DNA of 64,000 nt, from contig NZ_CAMLOV010000003.1 in NCBI RefSeq assembly GCF_946481715.1, positions 13,104 to 77,103 of the forward strand, in the 5' to 3' direction. A program made the position numbers and the translations under genes. The first letter of the stretch is position 1, and each line of letters begins with the position of its first letter. The notes under the pieces are model-generated. The model did no database searches. It was given only the letters and a program-made list of their open reading frames with translations, and had not been told where the DNA came from. The stretch comes from an uncultured Mucilaginibacter sp. Lineage in GTDB: Bacteria > Bacteroidota > Bacteroidia > Sphingobacteriales > Sphingobacteriaceae. Positions 9,419-18,490 of this stretch are shown here, one piece after another.

Positions 9419-10798
9419 ATGAATACTTTAATCATCATATCTGTTTTACCTATTGTGCTTTTGTACATGGGTTTATATAAAGCCCAAAAGGCACTGCTGC
9501 CGGTAACCATTGTTGGTATGCTGGTTGCTGCGGGCGCTGCAATAATGCAATGGAACGATAACGCACAGCCAATTTATCATGGCATGATGCTGTTTAATAA
9601 TTTTTCTATTGCATTTTCAGTAGTGAGTATTGTATCTACTATCCTGATCTTAATGCTCTCTAAGGGCTATTTCGAAAAGATAAGCAACCATATCGCAGAG
9701 TATTATGCTATTATTTTATTCTCGCTGGCCGGCATAATTGTGATGGTTAGCTACCATAATTTAACCATGCTGTTTGTGGGCATCGAGATCATGTCGGTAA
9801 GCCTTTACATATTGGCGGGCATACGTAAAAATGATTTCGCATCAAACGAAGCAGCCTTAAAGTATTTCCTGATGGGGGCGTTCTCCACTGGTTTCTTGTT
9901 ATTTGGCATAACACTGGTGTACGGAGCCTCCGGTTCGTTCGACCTTGATGGCATCCGCGAATATGTAGTAACCCACTCACGCAACATCGATCCGATATTT
10001 TATACAGGGGTATTATTAATTATTGTGGGGCTTTGCTTCAAAGTTGGCGCCGCTCCTTTCCATTTCTGGACGCCCGATGTATACGAAGGTGCCCCTTCGC
10101 TTATTACCGCCTACATGTCTACGGTAGTAAAAGCTGCGGGTTTCGCCGCGTTCCTGCGTTTGTTTTCTGCAAGCTTTAGTACAATTGCTTCGTTTTGGTC
10201 GCCGGTGTTACTGGTTATTACCATCATTACTTTATTTATAGGTAACATCACCGCCTTATACCAGCAAAGCTTTAAACGTATGCTGGCGTTCTCCAGTATA
10301 TCGCATGCCGGCTACCTTATGTTTGCTATTGTAGCGTTAGGCGCAGCATCAGCAAATTCGGTATTTGTATATGCTACTGCTTATTCCATTGCATCCATTA
10401 TTGCGTTTGGCGCATTGGTACTGGTAAGGCAGCAAACCGGCAGCGATAACTTTGAAGGCTTTAACGGACTGGCGCGTAAAAATCCGTTCCTGGCATTAGT
10501 GCTTACCATAAGTATGCTCTCTTTAGCGGGCATCCCTTTAACCGCAGGCTTTATGGGCAAGTTTTTTATGTTCTCCGGCGCATTGCTTCAATACAAATAT
10601 GTGATGGTTATTGTAGCGGTAGTTAATGCTATCATCAGTATTTTCTATTATTTCAGGGTTATCATTGCTATGTATTTCCGCAGTGCCGAACGTAACGAGG
10701 TAATTATCCCGGCTTATTACAAATTCGTTTTAGGCTTTGCTGCACTGGTTACTATCGCAATAGGCATTTACCCGGCATTTATATCCACCCTTATTTAA
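9419..10798 (+). CDS. nuoN: NADH-quinone oxidoreductase subunit N (antiporter-like proton channel)
   Basis: 459-residue membrane subunit, third antiporter-like channel and the last gene of the nuo operon here. Diagnostic motifs: FVGIEIMSVSLYILAG (acidic helix) and CFKVGAAPFHFWTPDVYEGAP followed by a conserved lysine in STVVKAA. No strong terminator follows; only 53 bases separate it from the next gene on the same strand, so read-through into the DedA gene is possible. Confidence 0.97.
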   Translation: MNTLIIISVLPIVLLYMGLYKAQKALLPVTIVGMLVAAGAAIMQWNDNAQPIYHGMMLFNNFSIAFSVVSIVSTILILMLSKGYFEKISNHIAEYYAIILFSLAGIIVMVSYHNLTMLFVGIEIMSVSLYILAGIRKNDFASNEAALKYFLMGAFSTGFLLFGITLVYGASGSFDLDGIREYVVTHSRNIDPIFYTGVLLIIVGLCFKVGAAPFHFWTPDVYEGAPSLITAYMSTVVKAAGFAAFLRLFSASFSTIASFWSPVLLVITIITLFIGNITALYQQSFKRMLAFSSISHAGYLMFAIVALGAASANSVFVYATAYSIASIIAFGALVLVRQQTGSDNFEGFNGLARKNPFLALVLTISMLSLAGIPLTAGFMGKFFMFSGALLQYKYVMVIVAVVNAIISIFYYFRVIIAMYFRSAERNEVIIPAYYKFVLGFAALVTIAIGIYPAFISTLI

Positions 10799-10851
10799 TT
10801 TAAGGCTCAAAAATTTTCCACATAATATTTGTAGTTTTACGGATATAGCTA

Positions 10852-11496
10852 ATGGAAAATTTTTGGGAATACCTGCGAACTTTAACCGAAGCCGAATCCA
10901 TTATAAGCAGTGGTGGTTTTTACCTTTTGCTTATTGTAGTATTTGCCGAAACGGGGCTATTCTTCGGTTTTTTTCTCCCCGGCGATTATCTTTTGTTCCT
11001 GGCGGGCATACTAAGCGCGGCCGGCATTATACAAGTGCCTATTTATACATTGGTACTTTCGCTGATCGGAGCCGGCATCCTTGGTAACTATGCAGGCTAT
11101 TGGTTTGGGTATCGAACGGGGCCTGTACTCTTCAGTAAAAACGATTCTTTGTTTTTTAAAAAGCGTTATATTGCGGTAGCCGAGGAGTTTTACGACAAAT
11201 ACGGCGGTATGGCTTTGATTTTAGGCAGATTTTTCCCTATAGTTAGGACATTTGCCCCTATATTTGCAGGCGTTGTAAAAGTTGACATTAAGAAGTTTAC
11301 TTTATATAACATAATTGGCAGTTTTGCCTGGGTAACTACATTAACACTGGCCGGGTATTTTTTAGGCAGGCGCTTTCCGCAACTGAAAGATTACCTGCAG
11401 TACATTGTAATTGGCTTAATAATAGTAACAACCGTTCCGCTGATATTTGCTTTTGTTAAAAAGAAACTTACAAAAGCAGGTAACAAGGAACAATAA
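10852..11496 (+). CDS. DedA family (SNARE-associated / VTT domain) membrane protein
   Basis: 214-residue integral membrane protein. DedA proteins are implicated in lipid carrier recycling and envelope homeostasis. The family core is clear: [18 protein letters not shown] near residues 28-46 and [17 protein letters not shown] near residues 124-140, containing the conserved acidic residue, the GR, and the R-x3-P arrangement. Hydrophobic segments flank both re-entrant-like motifs and a last helix (about 181-204) precedes a basic tail. It opens a run of same-strand genes with short gaps reaching to 15291. The exact substrate cannot be told from sequence. Confidence 0.9.
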   Translation: MENFWEYLRTLTEAESIISSGGFYLLLIVVFAETGLFFGFFLPGDYLLFLAGILSAAGIIQVPIYTLVLSLIGAGILGNYAGYWFGYRTGPVLFSKNDSLFFKKRYIAVAEEFYDKYGGMALILGRFFPIVRTFAPIFAGVVKVDIKKFTLYNIIGSFAWVTTLTLAGYFLGRRFPQLKDYLQYIVIGLIIVTTVPLIFAFVKKKLTKAGNKEQ

Positions 11497-11518
11497 CAAA
11501 TATACATACATATACCAA

Positions 11519-12064
11519 ATGAGCACACAACATCCATGGCACCAGGTTTCTCCGGGCGAAAATATTCCTGAAATAGTAAATGCGATAATTGAAATACCAA
11601 AAGGGTCTAAAGCGAAGTATGAGATAGATAAAGAATCAGGTTTGTTAAAACTCGACCGGGTTTTATTCTCCTCGGTAATGTACCCTGCAAATTATGGCTT
11701 TATACCGCAAACCTATTGCGATGATAAAGATCCGCTGGATATATTGGTGCTTTGCTCTATTGATGTTTACCCCATGAGTATTATCGAAGCAAAAGTAGTG
11801 GGCGTGATGCACATGGTTGATAACGGCGAACAAGACGATAAGATCATCGCGGTAGCAAAAAACGACATGTCGGTTAATTATATTAACGATTTGAACGAAT
11901 TACCTCCACATGCCATGACCGAGATTGTACGTTTTTTTAAAGACTATAAAAAATTAGAAGGCAAAAACGTCACCATCGAGCACTTGTTGGGCGTACGTTA
12001 CGCGCACAAAGTTATCACCGAAGCCCTGGAATTGTATAAAACTACATTTCCTGTTTACCAATAA
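11519..12064 (+). CDS. ppa: Inorganic pyrophosphatase (family I, soluble)
   Basis: 181-residue cytoplasmic enzyme that hydrolyses pyrophosphate to two phosphates and drives biosynthetic reactions forward. The family signature DxDPxD is present as D69-K-D71-P-L-D74, preceded by the conserved ANYGFIPQT. The frame extends upstream to an ATG at 11447, but that would add 24 residues rich in K, N and Y inside the DedA gene; the ATG at 11519 gives a family-like N terminus ([12 protein letters not shown]) and a normal length, so I use it. It starts 22 bases after the DedA gene and 7 bases before the next gene. Confidence 0.95.
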   Translation: MSTQHPWHQVSPGENIPEIVNAIIEIPKGSKAKYEIDKESGLLKLDRVLFSSVMYPANYGFIPQTYCDDKDPLDILVLCSIDVYPMSIIEAKVVGVMHMVDNGEQDDKIIAVAKNDMSVNYINDLNELPPHAMTEIVRFFKDYKKLEGKNVTIEHLLGVRYAHKVITEALELYKTTFPVYQ

Positions 12065-12071
12065 ATAATTA

Positions 12072-13412
12072 ATGGACCCCGCGCATTTAGAGATCAACGG
12101 CTTTTATATAATCGCAACCATATTTTTGGTGCTCCTTAACGGCTTTTTTGTGGCTGCAGAGTTTGCCATGGTAAGGGTGCGTGGTTCGCAAATAGAGCTT
12201 AAAGCAAAAAGCGGAAGCGGTGTAGCAAAAGTCGCCCGCGGCATACTGCATAACCTCGATGGTTACCTCGCGGCAACCCAATTGGGTATTACCATTGCCT
12301 CACTGGGGCTTGGTGTTGTTGGCGAGGGGGTGGTTACCAATATCGTACTCCGCGGCTTTTTAGCGGTAGGGATCACCTTGTCTCCCGGCTTTAATACTGC
12401 TGCGCATATTGTGTCTTTTGCGGTAATTACTGTTCTACATATTGTGTTCGGGGAACTTGCGCCAAAATCCTTAGCTATACAAAAATCCGTCAGGACTACG
12501 CTTGCCGTTTCGGTGCCATTGCAATTCTTCTTTGTTGTATTCAGGCCGCTCATATGGCTGCTAAACGGTTTCGCGAATTTCATCCTGAGGCTTATGGGCA
12601 TCACCACGCTGGAAGGTGGCGAAGCGCACCACAGCTCCGAAGAATTGCAATACCTTTTAGAGCAGGGCAAAGAAAGCGGCGCCTTAGATTCCAATGAGCA
12701 CGAATTGATTCAAAACGTTTTTGATTTTAACGAACGCGTAGTGAAAAACATCATGGTGCCCCGTACAAAGATCTCTGGCATAGAGGTTGATACGCCAACA
12801 GAAGAATTACTGGAGATACTTATAACCGAGGGCTACTCCCGTATGCCGGTTTACGATGAGGTGATAGATAAGATCATTGGCATTGTACACGCAAAAGACG
12901 TACTACCTTTGCTGGCCCGTAATGAAGCAATAGTGCTGAAGGATATCATCCGTAAGCCCTACTTTATCCCCGAAACAAAAAAGATAAACGACCTGATGGC
13001 CGAACTGCAGCAAAAGCGCATCCAGATAGCTATCGTATCTGACGAGTTTGGCGGCACAGCAGGCATGGTTACATTGGAAGATATTGTTGAAGAATTGGTT
13101 GGCGAGATACAGGATGAGTTTGACGAAGAGAAACCGATTGTTGAAAAAATAAACGAACGCGAATTTGTAGTTAACGCATTAGCGCCCATCTACGACGTAA
13201 ACGAGCACTTGCCACACGACCTGCCCGAAGACGGCGATTTTGATACCGTATCGGGCTGGTTGGGTGATATTTTCGGTAAAATACCGGATGTAGGCGAACA
13301 AAAAGAATCTAACGGGTATAACATCACGGTACTAAAAAAATCAGACCAGAACATCGAATCGGTAAAGCTGGAGTTGCTGATAAATGAGGAAGATGCGGTA
13401 GATTTACATTAG
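12072..13412 (+). CDS. CNNM/CorC-type protein (hemolysin family, DUF21 and CBS domains)
   Basis: 446-residue inner-membrane protein. Domain order: DUF21/CNNM transmembrane region (about 1-190, with the FFVAAEFAMVRVRGSQI start typical of the family), two CBS domains (about 215-340, including VPRTKISGIE and GYSRMPVYDE), and a CorC/HlyC C-terminal domain (about 360-440). Relatives take part in Mg2+/Co2+ efflux or resistance; the old name hemolysin is misleading. The gene lies 7 bases after ppa and 10 bases before rsmE, which suggests co-transcription. Confidence 0.92.
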   Translation: MDPAHLEINGFYIIATIFLVLLNGFFVAAEFAMVRVRGSQIELKAKSGSGVAKVARGILHNLDGYLAATQLGITIASLGLGVVGEGVVTNIVLRGFLAVGITLSPGFNTAAHIVSFAVITVLHIVFGELAPKSLAIQKSVRTTLAVSVPLQFFFVVFRPLIWLLNGFANFILRLMGITTLEGGEAHHSSEELQYLLEQGKESGALDSNEHELIQNVFDFNERVVKNIMVPRTKISGIEVDTPTEELLEILITEGYSRMPVYDEVIDKIIGIVHAKDVLPLLARNEAIVLKDIIRKPYFIPETKKINDLMAELQQKRIQIAIVSDEFGGTAGMVTLEDIVEELVGEIQDEFDEEKPIVEKINEREFVVNALAPIYDVNEHLPHDLPEDGDFDTVSGWLGDIFGKIPDVGEQKESNGYNITVLKKSDQNIESVKLELLINEEDAVDLH

Positions 13413-13422
13413 TAATTTTACT

Positions 13423-14133
13423 ATGCAGCTTTTTTATACCCCAGGCATCGATCCAACCCTCTCCCAGTACTTTTTAAGCGAGGAAGAGAGTAAGCACGCC
13501 GTGCGCGTTTTGCGTTTGGTTAATGGCGATGCCGTTACCTTAATAGATGGCAAAGGCGGTTTATACGATGCGGAAATAAAAGATGCGCATCCCAAGCGCA
13601 CCATCCTGCAAATCAATTCGGTAAAAACAGAATTTAACAGGCGCAACCATTACCTGCACCTGGCGGTAGCCCCCACAAAAAACATCGAGCGTACCGAGTG
13701 GTTTCTCGAAAAAGCTACCGAAATTGGCATTGATGAGGTATCACTGATCATCTGCCAGCGGTCTGAACGGAAGGAGGCAAAGGTGGAGCGGCTGAATAAG
13801 ATCATCACCTCGGCCATAAAGCAATCAATAAAAGCTTACCATCCTGTTTTAAATGAAGCCATACCCTTTAATCAGTTCCTGAAGAAACCATTTGATGGGC
13901 AAAAGTTTATTGCCCACTGTGCCGATGGCGGAAAATTGGCGCTTGCACAATCTCTTATTAAACAAAGCCGTTATTTAATACTGATTGGCCCCGAAGGCGA
14001 TTTTAGCCCTGCCGAAATAGATATGGCTTTGCAAAACGGATATAAAGCCATAACTTTAGGTGAAAGCCGCTTGCGTACCGAAACTGCCGCTTTGGAAGCC
14101 TGTTTCGAGGCTAACTTTTTAAACCGGATATGA
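13423..14133 (+). CDS. rsmE: 16S rRNA (uracil1498-N3)-methyltransferase
   Basis: 236-residue SPOUT-class methyltransferase that modifies U1498 of 16S rRNA using S-adenosylmethionine. N-terminal PUA-like domain (about 1-70, with EESKHAVRVLRL) and a C-terminal trefoil-knot domain with the cofactor-loop motifs LIGPEGDFSPAEI (about residues 187-199) and LGESRLRTETAALEA (about 214-228). Length is standard. It overlaps the next gene by 4 bases (ATGA). Confidence 0.95.
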   Translation: MQLFYTPGIDPTLSQYFLSEEESKHAVRVLRLVNGDAVTLIDGKGGLYDAEIKDAHPKRTILQINSVKTEFNRRNHYLHLAVAPTKNIERTEWFLEKATEIGIDEVSLIICQRSERKEAKVERLNKIITSAIKQSIKAYHPVLNEAIPFNQFLKKPFDGQKFIAHCADGGKLALAQSLIKQSRYLILIGPEGDFSPAEIDMALQNGYKAITLGESRLRTETAALEACFEANFLNRI

Positions 14134-14792
14134 GAAAACCTGTTTTTGTTGTTGCTGCCCTGGCGCTGTTGTTATGCATCAGCAGCTTTAGCGATCCATC
14201 CTATAAAATGGGGAGGATAAAATACAATGGCGGCGGCGACTGGTATGGCGACCGTACCGCACTGGCTAACCTTATAAAATTTTGCAACGATAATCTGAAA
14301 ACAAACTTTCAGCCCGAAGATGAGACTGTGGAAGTAGGCAGCGAGGAGCTGTTTAACTACCCTTTTACGTTCATGACAGGGCACGGCAACGTAATTTTTA
14401 GCGATCAGGAGGCCCAGAACCTGCGTAAGTATTTAACCGGCGGCGGCTTCCTGCATATCGATGATAACTACGGCTTCGATAAATTCATCCGCCCGCAAAT
14501 GAAAAAGGTTTTCCCTGAGCTTGAATTTGTGGAGTTACCTACTAACTACGCCATTTATCATCAAAAATATAGTTTCCCCACCGGGCTGCCCAAAATACAC
14601 GAACACGATGGCAAACGCCCGCAGGGCTTTGGATTGATATATAAAGGCAGGCTGGTTTGTTTTTACACCTACCAATGCGATTTGGGCAACGGCTGGGAAG
14701 ACCTGGGCACCTATGCTGGCGACAGCCAGCATAGCCGCTTAAAAGCCCTACAGATGGGGGCTAATTTAATACAGTATATATTTACTAAGTGA
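14130..14792 (+). CDS. DUF4159 domain-containing exported protein
   Basis: 220-residue protein with an N-terminal hydrophobic signal-like segment (residues 4-20, ending before SFSDPSYKMG) and a DUF4159 body. Recognisable family features are MGRIKYNGGGDWY near residue 27, the FMTGHGN stretch, the GGGFLHIDDNYG segment, and a C-terminal Q-H-S-rich motif (GDSQHSRLKALQMGANLI). The biochemical role of DUF4159 is unknown to me; the fold resembles glutamine-amidotransferase-like domains in larger proteins. It overlaps rsmE by 4 bases and lies 1 base before the biotinyl carrier gene, so it is co-transcribed, but that does not fix a function. Confidence 0.85.
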   Translation: MRKPVFVVAALALLLCISSFSDPSYKMGRIKYNGGGDWYGDRTALANLIKFCNDNLKTNFQPEDETVEVGSEELFNYPFTFMTGHGNVIFSDQEAQNLRKYLTGGGFLHIDDNYGFDKFIRPQMKKVFPELEFVELPTNYAIYHQKYSFPTGLPKIHEHDGKRPQGFGLIYKGRLVCFYTYQCDLGNGWEDLGTYAGDSQHSRLKALQMGANLIQYIFTK

Positions 14793-14793
14793 G

Positions 14794-15291
14794 ATGTACA
14801 AAATAAAGGTTAACAATAAGCACGATTTTGAGGTGGACAGGCAAGCCAGCGGCCTGTTGGTAAATGACACACTCGTTGATGCAGATATAAGGCAATTGAA
14901 CGCTACCTTGTACCATATCATTAATAACGATGCATCTTATAGTGCCGAGGTGGTTAGCTTTAATAAGGAAGAAAAAACCGCCGAAATAAAGGTGAACAAT
15001 ACGGTATATACAATATCCGCAAAAGACCAGTTTGATGTTTTACTTGATAAAATGGGCTTGAGCAATTTAAACGCTGCCAAAGTAAGCGAGATTAAGGCAC
15101 CTATGCCCGGCTTGGTACTTAAAATATTTGCCGAAGTTGGGGCCGATGTAAAAAAAGGGGATAATCTTTTTGTATTAGAGGCAATGAAGATGGAGAACAT
15201 CATAAAATCACCGGCGGATGTTAACGTTAAGGCAATTAAAATTAAACCGGGAGATAAAGTAGAAAAAGGGCAAATATTAATGGTGTTTTAA
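14794..15291 (+). CDS. Biotin/lipoyl-binding carrier protein (acyl-CoA carboxylase BCCP-like)
   Basis: 165-residue protein. The C-terminal half is a biotinyl domain with the canonical EAMKME motif; the lysine to be biotinylated is K132. It starts with the conserved IKAPMPGLVLKI and ends with the usual GDKVEKGQILMVF hairpin. The N-terminal ~90 residues resemble the accessory domain of oxaloacetate/acyl-CoA carboxylase carriers. No biotin carboxylase or carboxyltransferase gene is in the window, so the partner enzyme (probably propionyl- or methylmalonyl-type carboxylase) must be encoded elsewhere. It is the last gene before a terminator. Confidence 0.88.
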   Translation: MYKIKVNNKHDFEVDRQASGLLVNDTLVDADIRQLNATLYHIINNDASYSAEVVSFNKEEKTAEIKVNNTVYTISAKDQFDVLLDKMGLSNLNAAKVSEIKAPMPGLVLKIFAEVGADVKKGDNLFVLEAMKMENIIKSPADVNVKAIKIKPGDKVEKGQILMVF

Positions 15292-15336
15292 CACGCATTT
15301 TTGCGCAATAGAGCGCCTGTTTGAAAAAACATTAAC

Positions 15337-15362
15337 AAAAGGCATAATTTATTATGCCTTTT
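15337..15362 (+). terminator. Rho-independent terminator after the BCCP-like gene
   Basis: Perfect 11-bp stem (15337-15347 with 15352-15362) around a 4-base loop, A-rich on the left arm and T-rich on the right, followed by a T-rich stretch. It lies 45 bases after the stop of the carrier-protein gene and closes the 10852-15291 gene run before the SusC gene. Confidence 0.75.
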
Positions 15363-15421
15363 GTTGCTTTTGTGCTTTTTTATTGTGAACTTAAACTTTC
15401 AATTCACTTAACTAATATAGC

Positions 15422-18400
15422 ATGAAGAAAATTCTACTCTCATTCCTGCTGTTATTTACCTCCATAACATTTGCTTTTAGCCAAAATAGTGTTGTTACAG
15501 GTAAGGTGACAGACCAGAAGGACGGTTCAGCGTTACCGGGAGTAACCGTAACCGTTAAAGGCTCTCCCAGCATTGGTACACAGACTGACATTAATGGTAA
15601 ATACAGCTTGTCTATACCGTCAGGAAAAACCCTTGTATTTAAATTTATCGGTTATAAAGATGTCGAAATAGCAGCAACAGGCAGCGTTGTCGACGCTTCC
15701 CTGGCAACCGATTCTAAAGTACTGTCAGAAGTTGTGGTGGTTGGTTACGGTACGCAAAGCAGGCGGTCGTTAACCGGTTCGGTATCTAAAATAAAAGGAA
15801 CAGATATCGAGAACATCCCGGTTCCAAGTTTAGAATCAGCCATTCAGGGTAGGGCACCGGGTGTGTATATTCAGGCACAAAACGGTAAATTGGGCCAGGG
15901 TATCCAGGTTCGTATCCGTGGTGCATCTTCTGTATCTGCCGGTAACCAGCCATTGTATGTGGTTGATGGGTTGCCCATTACTGTAAACGATTTTTCGAGC
16001 AATGGAGCATCAACCAACCCTCTGGTGGATCTTAACCAGAACGATATCGAATCGATCGACATCTTAAAAGATGCTTCTGCCGCAGCTATCTATGGCTCGA
16101 GGGCATCTAATGGTGTGGTTTTAGTTACAACAAAAAAAGGTAAATCTGGCGATACAAAAATTACTTACAACCAGTATTACGGTTTTAGTAAGCCAACAGG
16201 CGAGCGTAAGTTTTTAAATTCCGAACAGTATGTAACAATGCTTAGGGAAGCGGGCGCCGCGGGCGGTTATTCAACCGCTTCGGTAGAAGCAAGGTTAAAA
16301 AGATACGCAGCAGGCAGCGATAATTACAAAACTTATGATGTAAATACAAACTGGCAGGATGCAGTAACCCAGCACGCGCCGGTACAAAATTATAATTTAG
16401 TATTATCGGGCGGTACCGATAAAACTAAGTTCTATATTTCGGGCACCTATAACGATCAAAAAGGGTTTTTAATAGGTAATGCTCTTAATCAGTACAGCTT
16501 GCGCACAAACATAAGTAACCAGGCAAATAAATGGTTAGAATTTGGTGCCAATTTAAGCGTATCGCGCACAAAAAACTATCGTTTGTCTAATGACAACCAG
16601 TTTTCAACGCCGGAGCAAATTGTGGCGCTTTCGCCAATTACACCGCTTATCGACCCACGTAGTGGCTTATTAAGTGGTGTGCTGGATCCTACAACAGGGG
16701 CACCAAACACAAACTTCCCTATTTATTACAATCCGCTGATCGATTCGCAGAACAGCTATTTTAACACCATCGATTACCGTAACCTTGGTAACGTGTTTGC
16801 ACAGATAAAGCTGCTGCCATCGTTAAGTTTTCGGTCAGAAGTTGGCGTGGATATACTAAACTCAAGCGAGGATAGCTACTCTGGCAGTTTAACTGCCCGT
16901 AACTCCGGCACATCAAACGGGTCCGGTTTTAACTCGTCGGTAACAGCAACAAATTTCAATACAAACAACTTCCTGCAATTTATACAGAATTTTGGGAAGA
17001 GTAGTTTAAACGTTGTTGGCGGTATGAGCTATCAGCGTCAGCAGAACGATCTTAACTCCATCAGCGGTAACCAGTTTCCGAGCGATGCTTACAAAAAGTT
17101 AAACAGCTCTGCCGATATTACCGGTGCATCAACAACATCTGATGCTTATTCCTTGCTTTCGTATTTTGCCAGGGCGAATTATAGCTACAGCGATAAATAT
17201 TTATTGTCGCTAAGTGGCCGTATAGATGGTTCGTCTCGTTTCGGCGTTAACAACCGGTATGGCTTCTTTCCGGCAGGATCGGTGGGATGGGTGGTTTCGG
17301 AAGAAGAATTTATGAAGAGCCAGCAGTTGATATCGGAATTGAAATTTAGGGCTAGTTATGGTATAACCGGTAACTCCGAGATTGGAAACTTCCCTTCACG
17401 CGGATTGTTCGCTGCCTTTGGCTATGCGGGTATTGCCGGTGCAAGGCCAATTCAACTACCTAACCCTGATTTGAAATGGGAAACCTCGGCAACAACCGAT
17501 CTGGGTTTAGATATAGGCTTTTTTAATGGGCGTTTATCCGGCCAATTTGATGTTTACTTAAAGAAAACCAAAGATCTGTTGTTAAACGTACAGGTGCCTG
17601 CTACCTCTGGTTTTACAACCATTACCCAAAACCTGGGTAAGCTGCAAAACAAAGGGCTCGAAATACAAGTAGATTCTAAAAACCTTGTTGGCAAAGTAAA
17701 CTGGAGTACCAGTGTTAACTTCTCCATCAACCGCAACAAAATTACCGATATAAAAGGCCAGGTAATTACCGGAAGCGGCGATGCGGTTAACAGGGCATTT
17801 GAAGGCCAGCCTTTAGGTGTATTTTACACTGTTGAATTTGCCGGTGCAGATCCTGCGAATGGCGACGCACTCTATTACAAAAACACCGACAATGGCGATG
17901 GTACCCGCGACCGTGCCACTACCGCCGATTATAATGAAGCAACACCTGTAGTTGTTGGCAACCCTAATCCGGATTTCATCGCCGGTTTAAACAACACAGT
18001 AAGCTATGCAAATTTCGATTTTAGCTTTTTATTACAACAAGTGCATGGTGTTGATATTTACAATGGCGGCGGGCAGTACATGTCTGTTGGTTTTAACAAT
18101 GGTGCGGATAACCAAACCGTCGACCAATTAAAAGCATGGAAAAATCCGGGAGATATTACCCAGGTGCCGCAAGCCCGCTTGTTTGGTGGTAACGGCGTAT
18201 CGCCAAGCTCGAGGTATTTAGAAGATGGATCGTACGTGCGTTTAAAAAACGTTGTATTAGGGTACACTTTCCCTAAACAATGGTTATCTAAGATTAAATT
18301 GCGCAGCCTGAGAATTTATGCCCAGGCAACAAACCTTGCTACCTGGACCAAGTACACAGGTTGGGACCCGGAATTGAATTCGGATGCATTTTCTGGCAAC

Positions 18401-18475
18401 ATTACCCAGAACTATGATTTTTATGCAGCCCCGCAAGCCAAAACAATCACTTTTGGAATAAACGTAGGATTTTAA
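15422..18475 (+). CDS. SusC/RagA-type TonB-dependent outer-membrane transporter (pair 1)
   Basis: 1017-residue outer-membrane receptor. Order: signal peptide (1-21, ending FAFSQ), carboxypeptidase-D-like regulatory beta domain (about 25-105, with GSALPGVTVTVKGS), SusC signature/TonB-box region (LSEVVVVGYGTQ near 105), plug domain (about 115-235, with SIDILKDASAAAIYGSRASNGVVLVTT), then a 22-strand-type barrel ending in TFGINVGF with a terminal Phe. It has no N-terminal STN domain, so it is not an anti-sigma transducer. It works with the SusD lipoprotein 15 bases downstream to import an oligomeric nutrient, probably a glycan or peptide. No glycosidase lies in the same operon, so the substrate cannot be assigned. 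Confidence 0.95.
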   Translation: MKKILLSFLLLFTSITFAFSQNSVVTGKVTDQKDGSALPGVTVTVKGSPSIGTQTDINGKYSLSIPSGKTLVFKFIGYKDVEIAATGSVVDASLATDSKVLSEVVVVGYGTQSRRSLTGSVSKIKGTDIENIPVPSLESAIQGRAPGVYIQAQNGKLGQGIQVRIRGASSVSAGNQPLYVVDGLPITVNDFSSNGASTNPLVDLNQNDIESIDILKDASAAAIYGSRASNGVVLVTTKKGKSGDTKITYNQYYGFSKPTGERKFLNSEQYVTMLREAGAAGGYSTASVEARLKRYAAGSDNYKTYDVNTNWQDAVTQHAPVQNYNLVLSGGTDKTKFYISGTYNDQKGFLIGNALNQYSLRTNISNQANKWLEFGANLSVSRTKNYRLSNDNQFSTPEQIVALSPITPLIDPRSGLLSGVLDPTTGAPNTNFPIYYNPLIDSQNSYFNTIDYRNLGNVFAQIKLLPSLSFRSEVGVDILNSSEDSYSGSLTARNSGTSNGSGFNSSVTATNFNTNNFLQFIQNFGKSSLNVVGGMSYQRQQNDLNSISGNQFPSDAYKKLNSSADITGASTTSDAYSLLSYFARANYSYSDKYLLSLSGRIDGSSRFGVNNRYGFFPAGSVGWVVSEEEFMKSQQLISELKFRASYGITGNSEIGNFPSRGLFAAFGYAGIAGARPIQLPNPDLKWETSATTDLGLDIGFFNGRLSGQFDVYLKKTKDLLLNVQVPATSGFTTITQNLGKLQNKGLEIQVDSKNLVGKVNWSTSVNFSINRNKITDIKGQVITGSGDAVNRAFEGQPLGVFYTVEFAGADPANGDALYYKNTDNGDGTRDRATTADYNEATPVVVGNPNPDFIAGLNNTVSYANFDFSFLLQQVHGVDIYNGGGQYMSVGFNNGADNQTVDQLKAWKNPGDITQVPQARLFGGNGVSPSSRYLEDGSYVRLKNVVLGYTFPKQWLSKIKLRSLRIYAQATNLATWTKYTGWDPELNSDAFSGNITQNYDFYAAPQAKTITFGINVGF

Positions 18476-18490
18476 ATTAAGCTGAAGAAA

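Noticed and set aside
11447..11518. N-terminal extension of the pyrophosphatase
   Set aside because: The extra 24 codons overlap the DedA gene and give a sequence unlike family I pyrophosphatases; the ATG at 11519 fits length and start.
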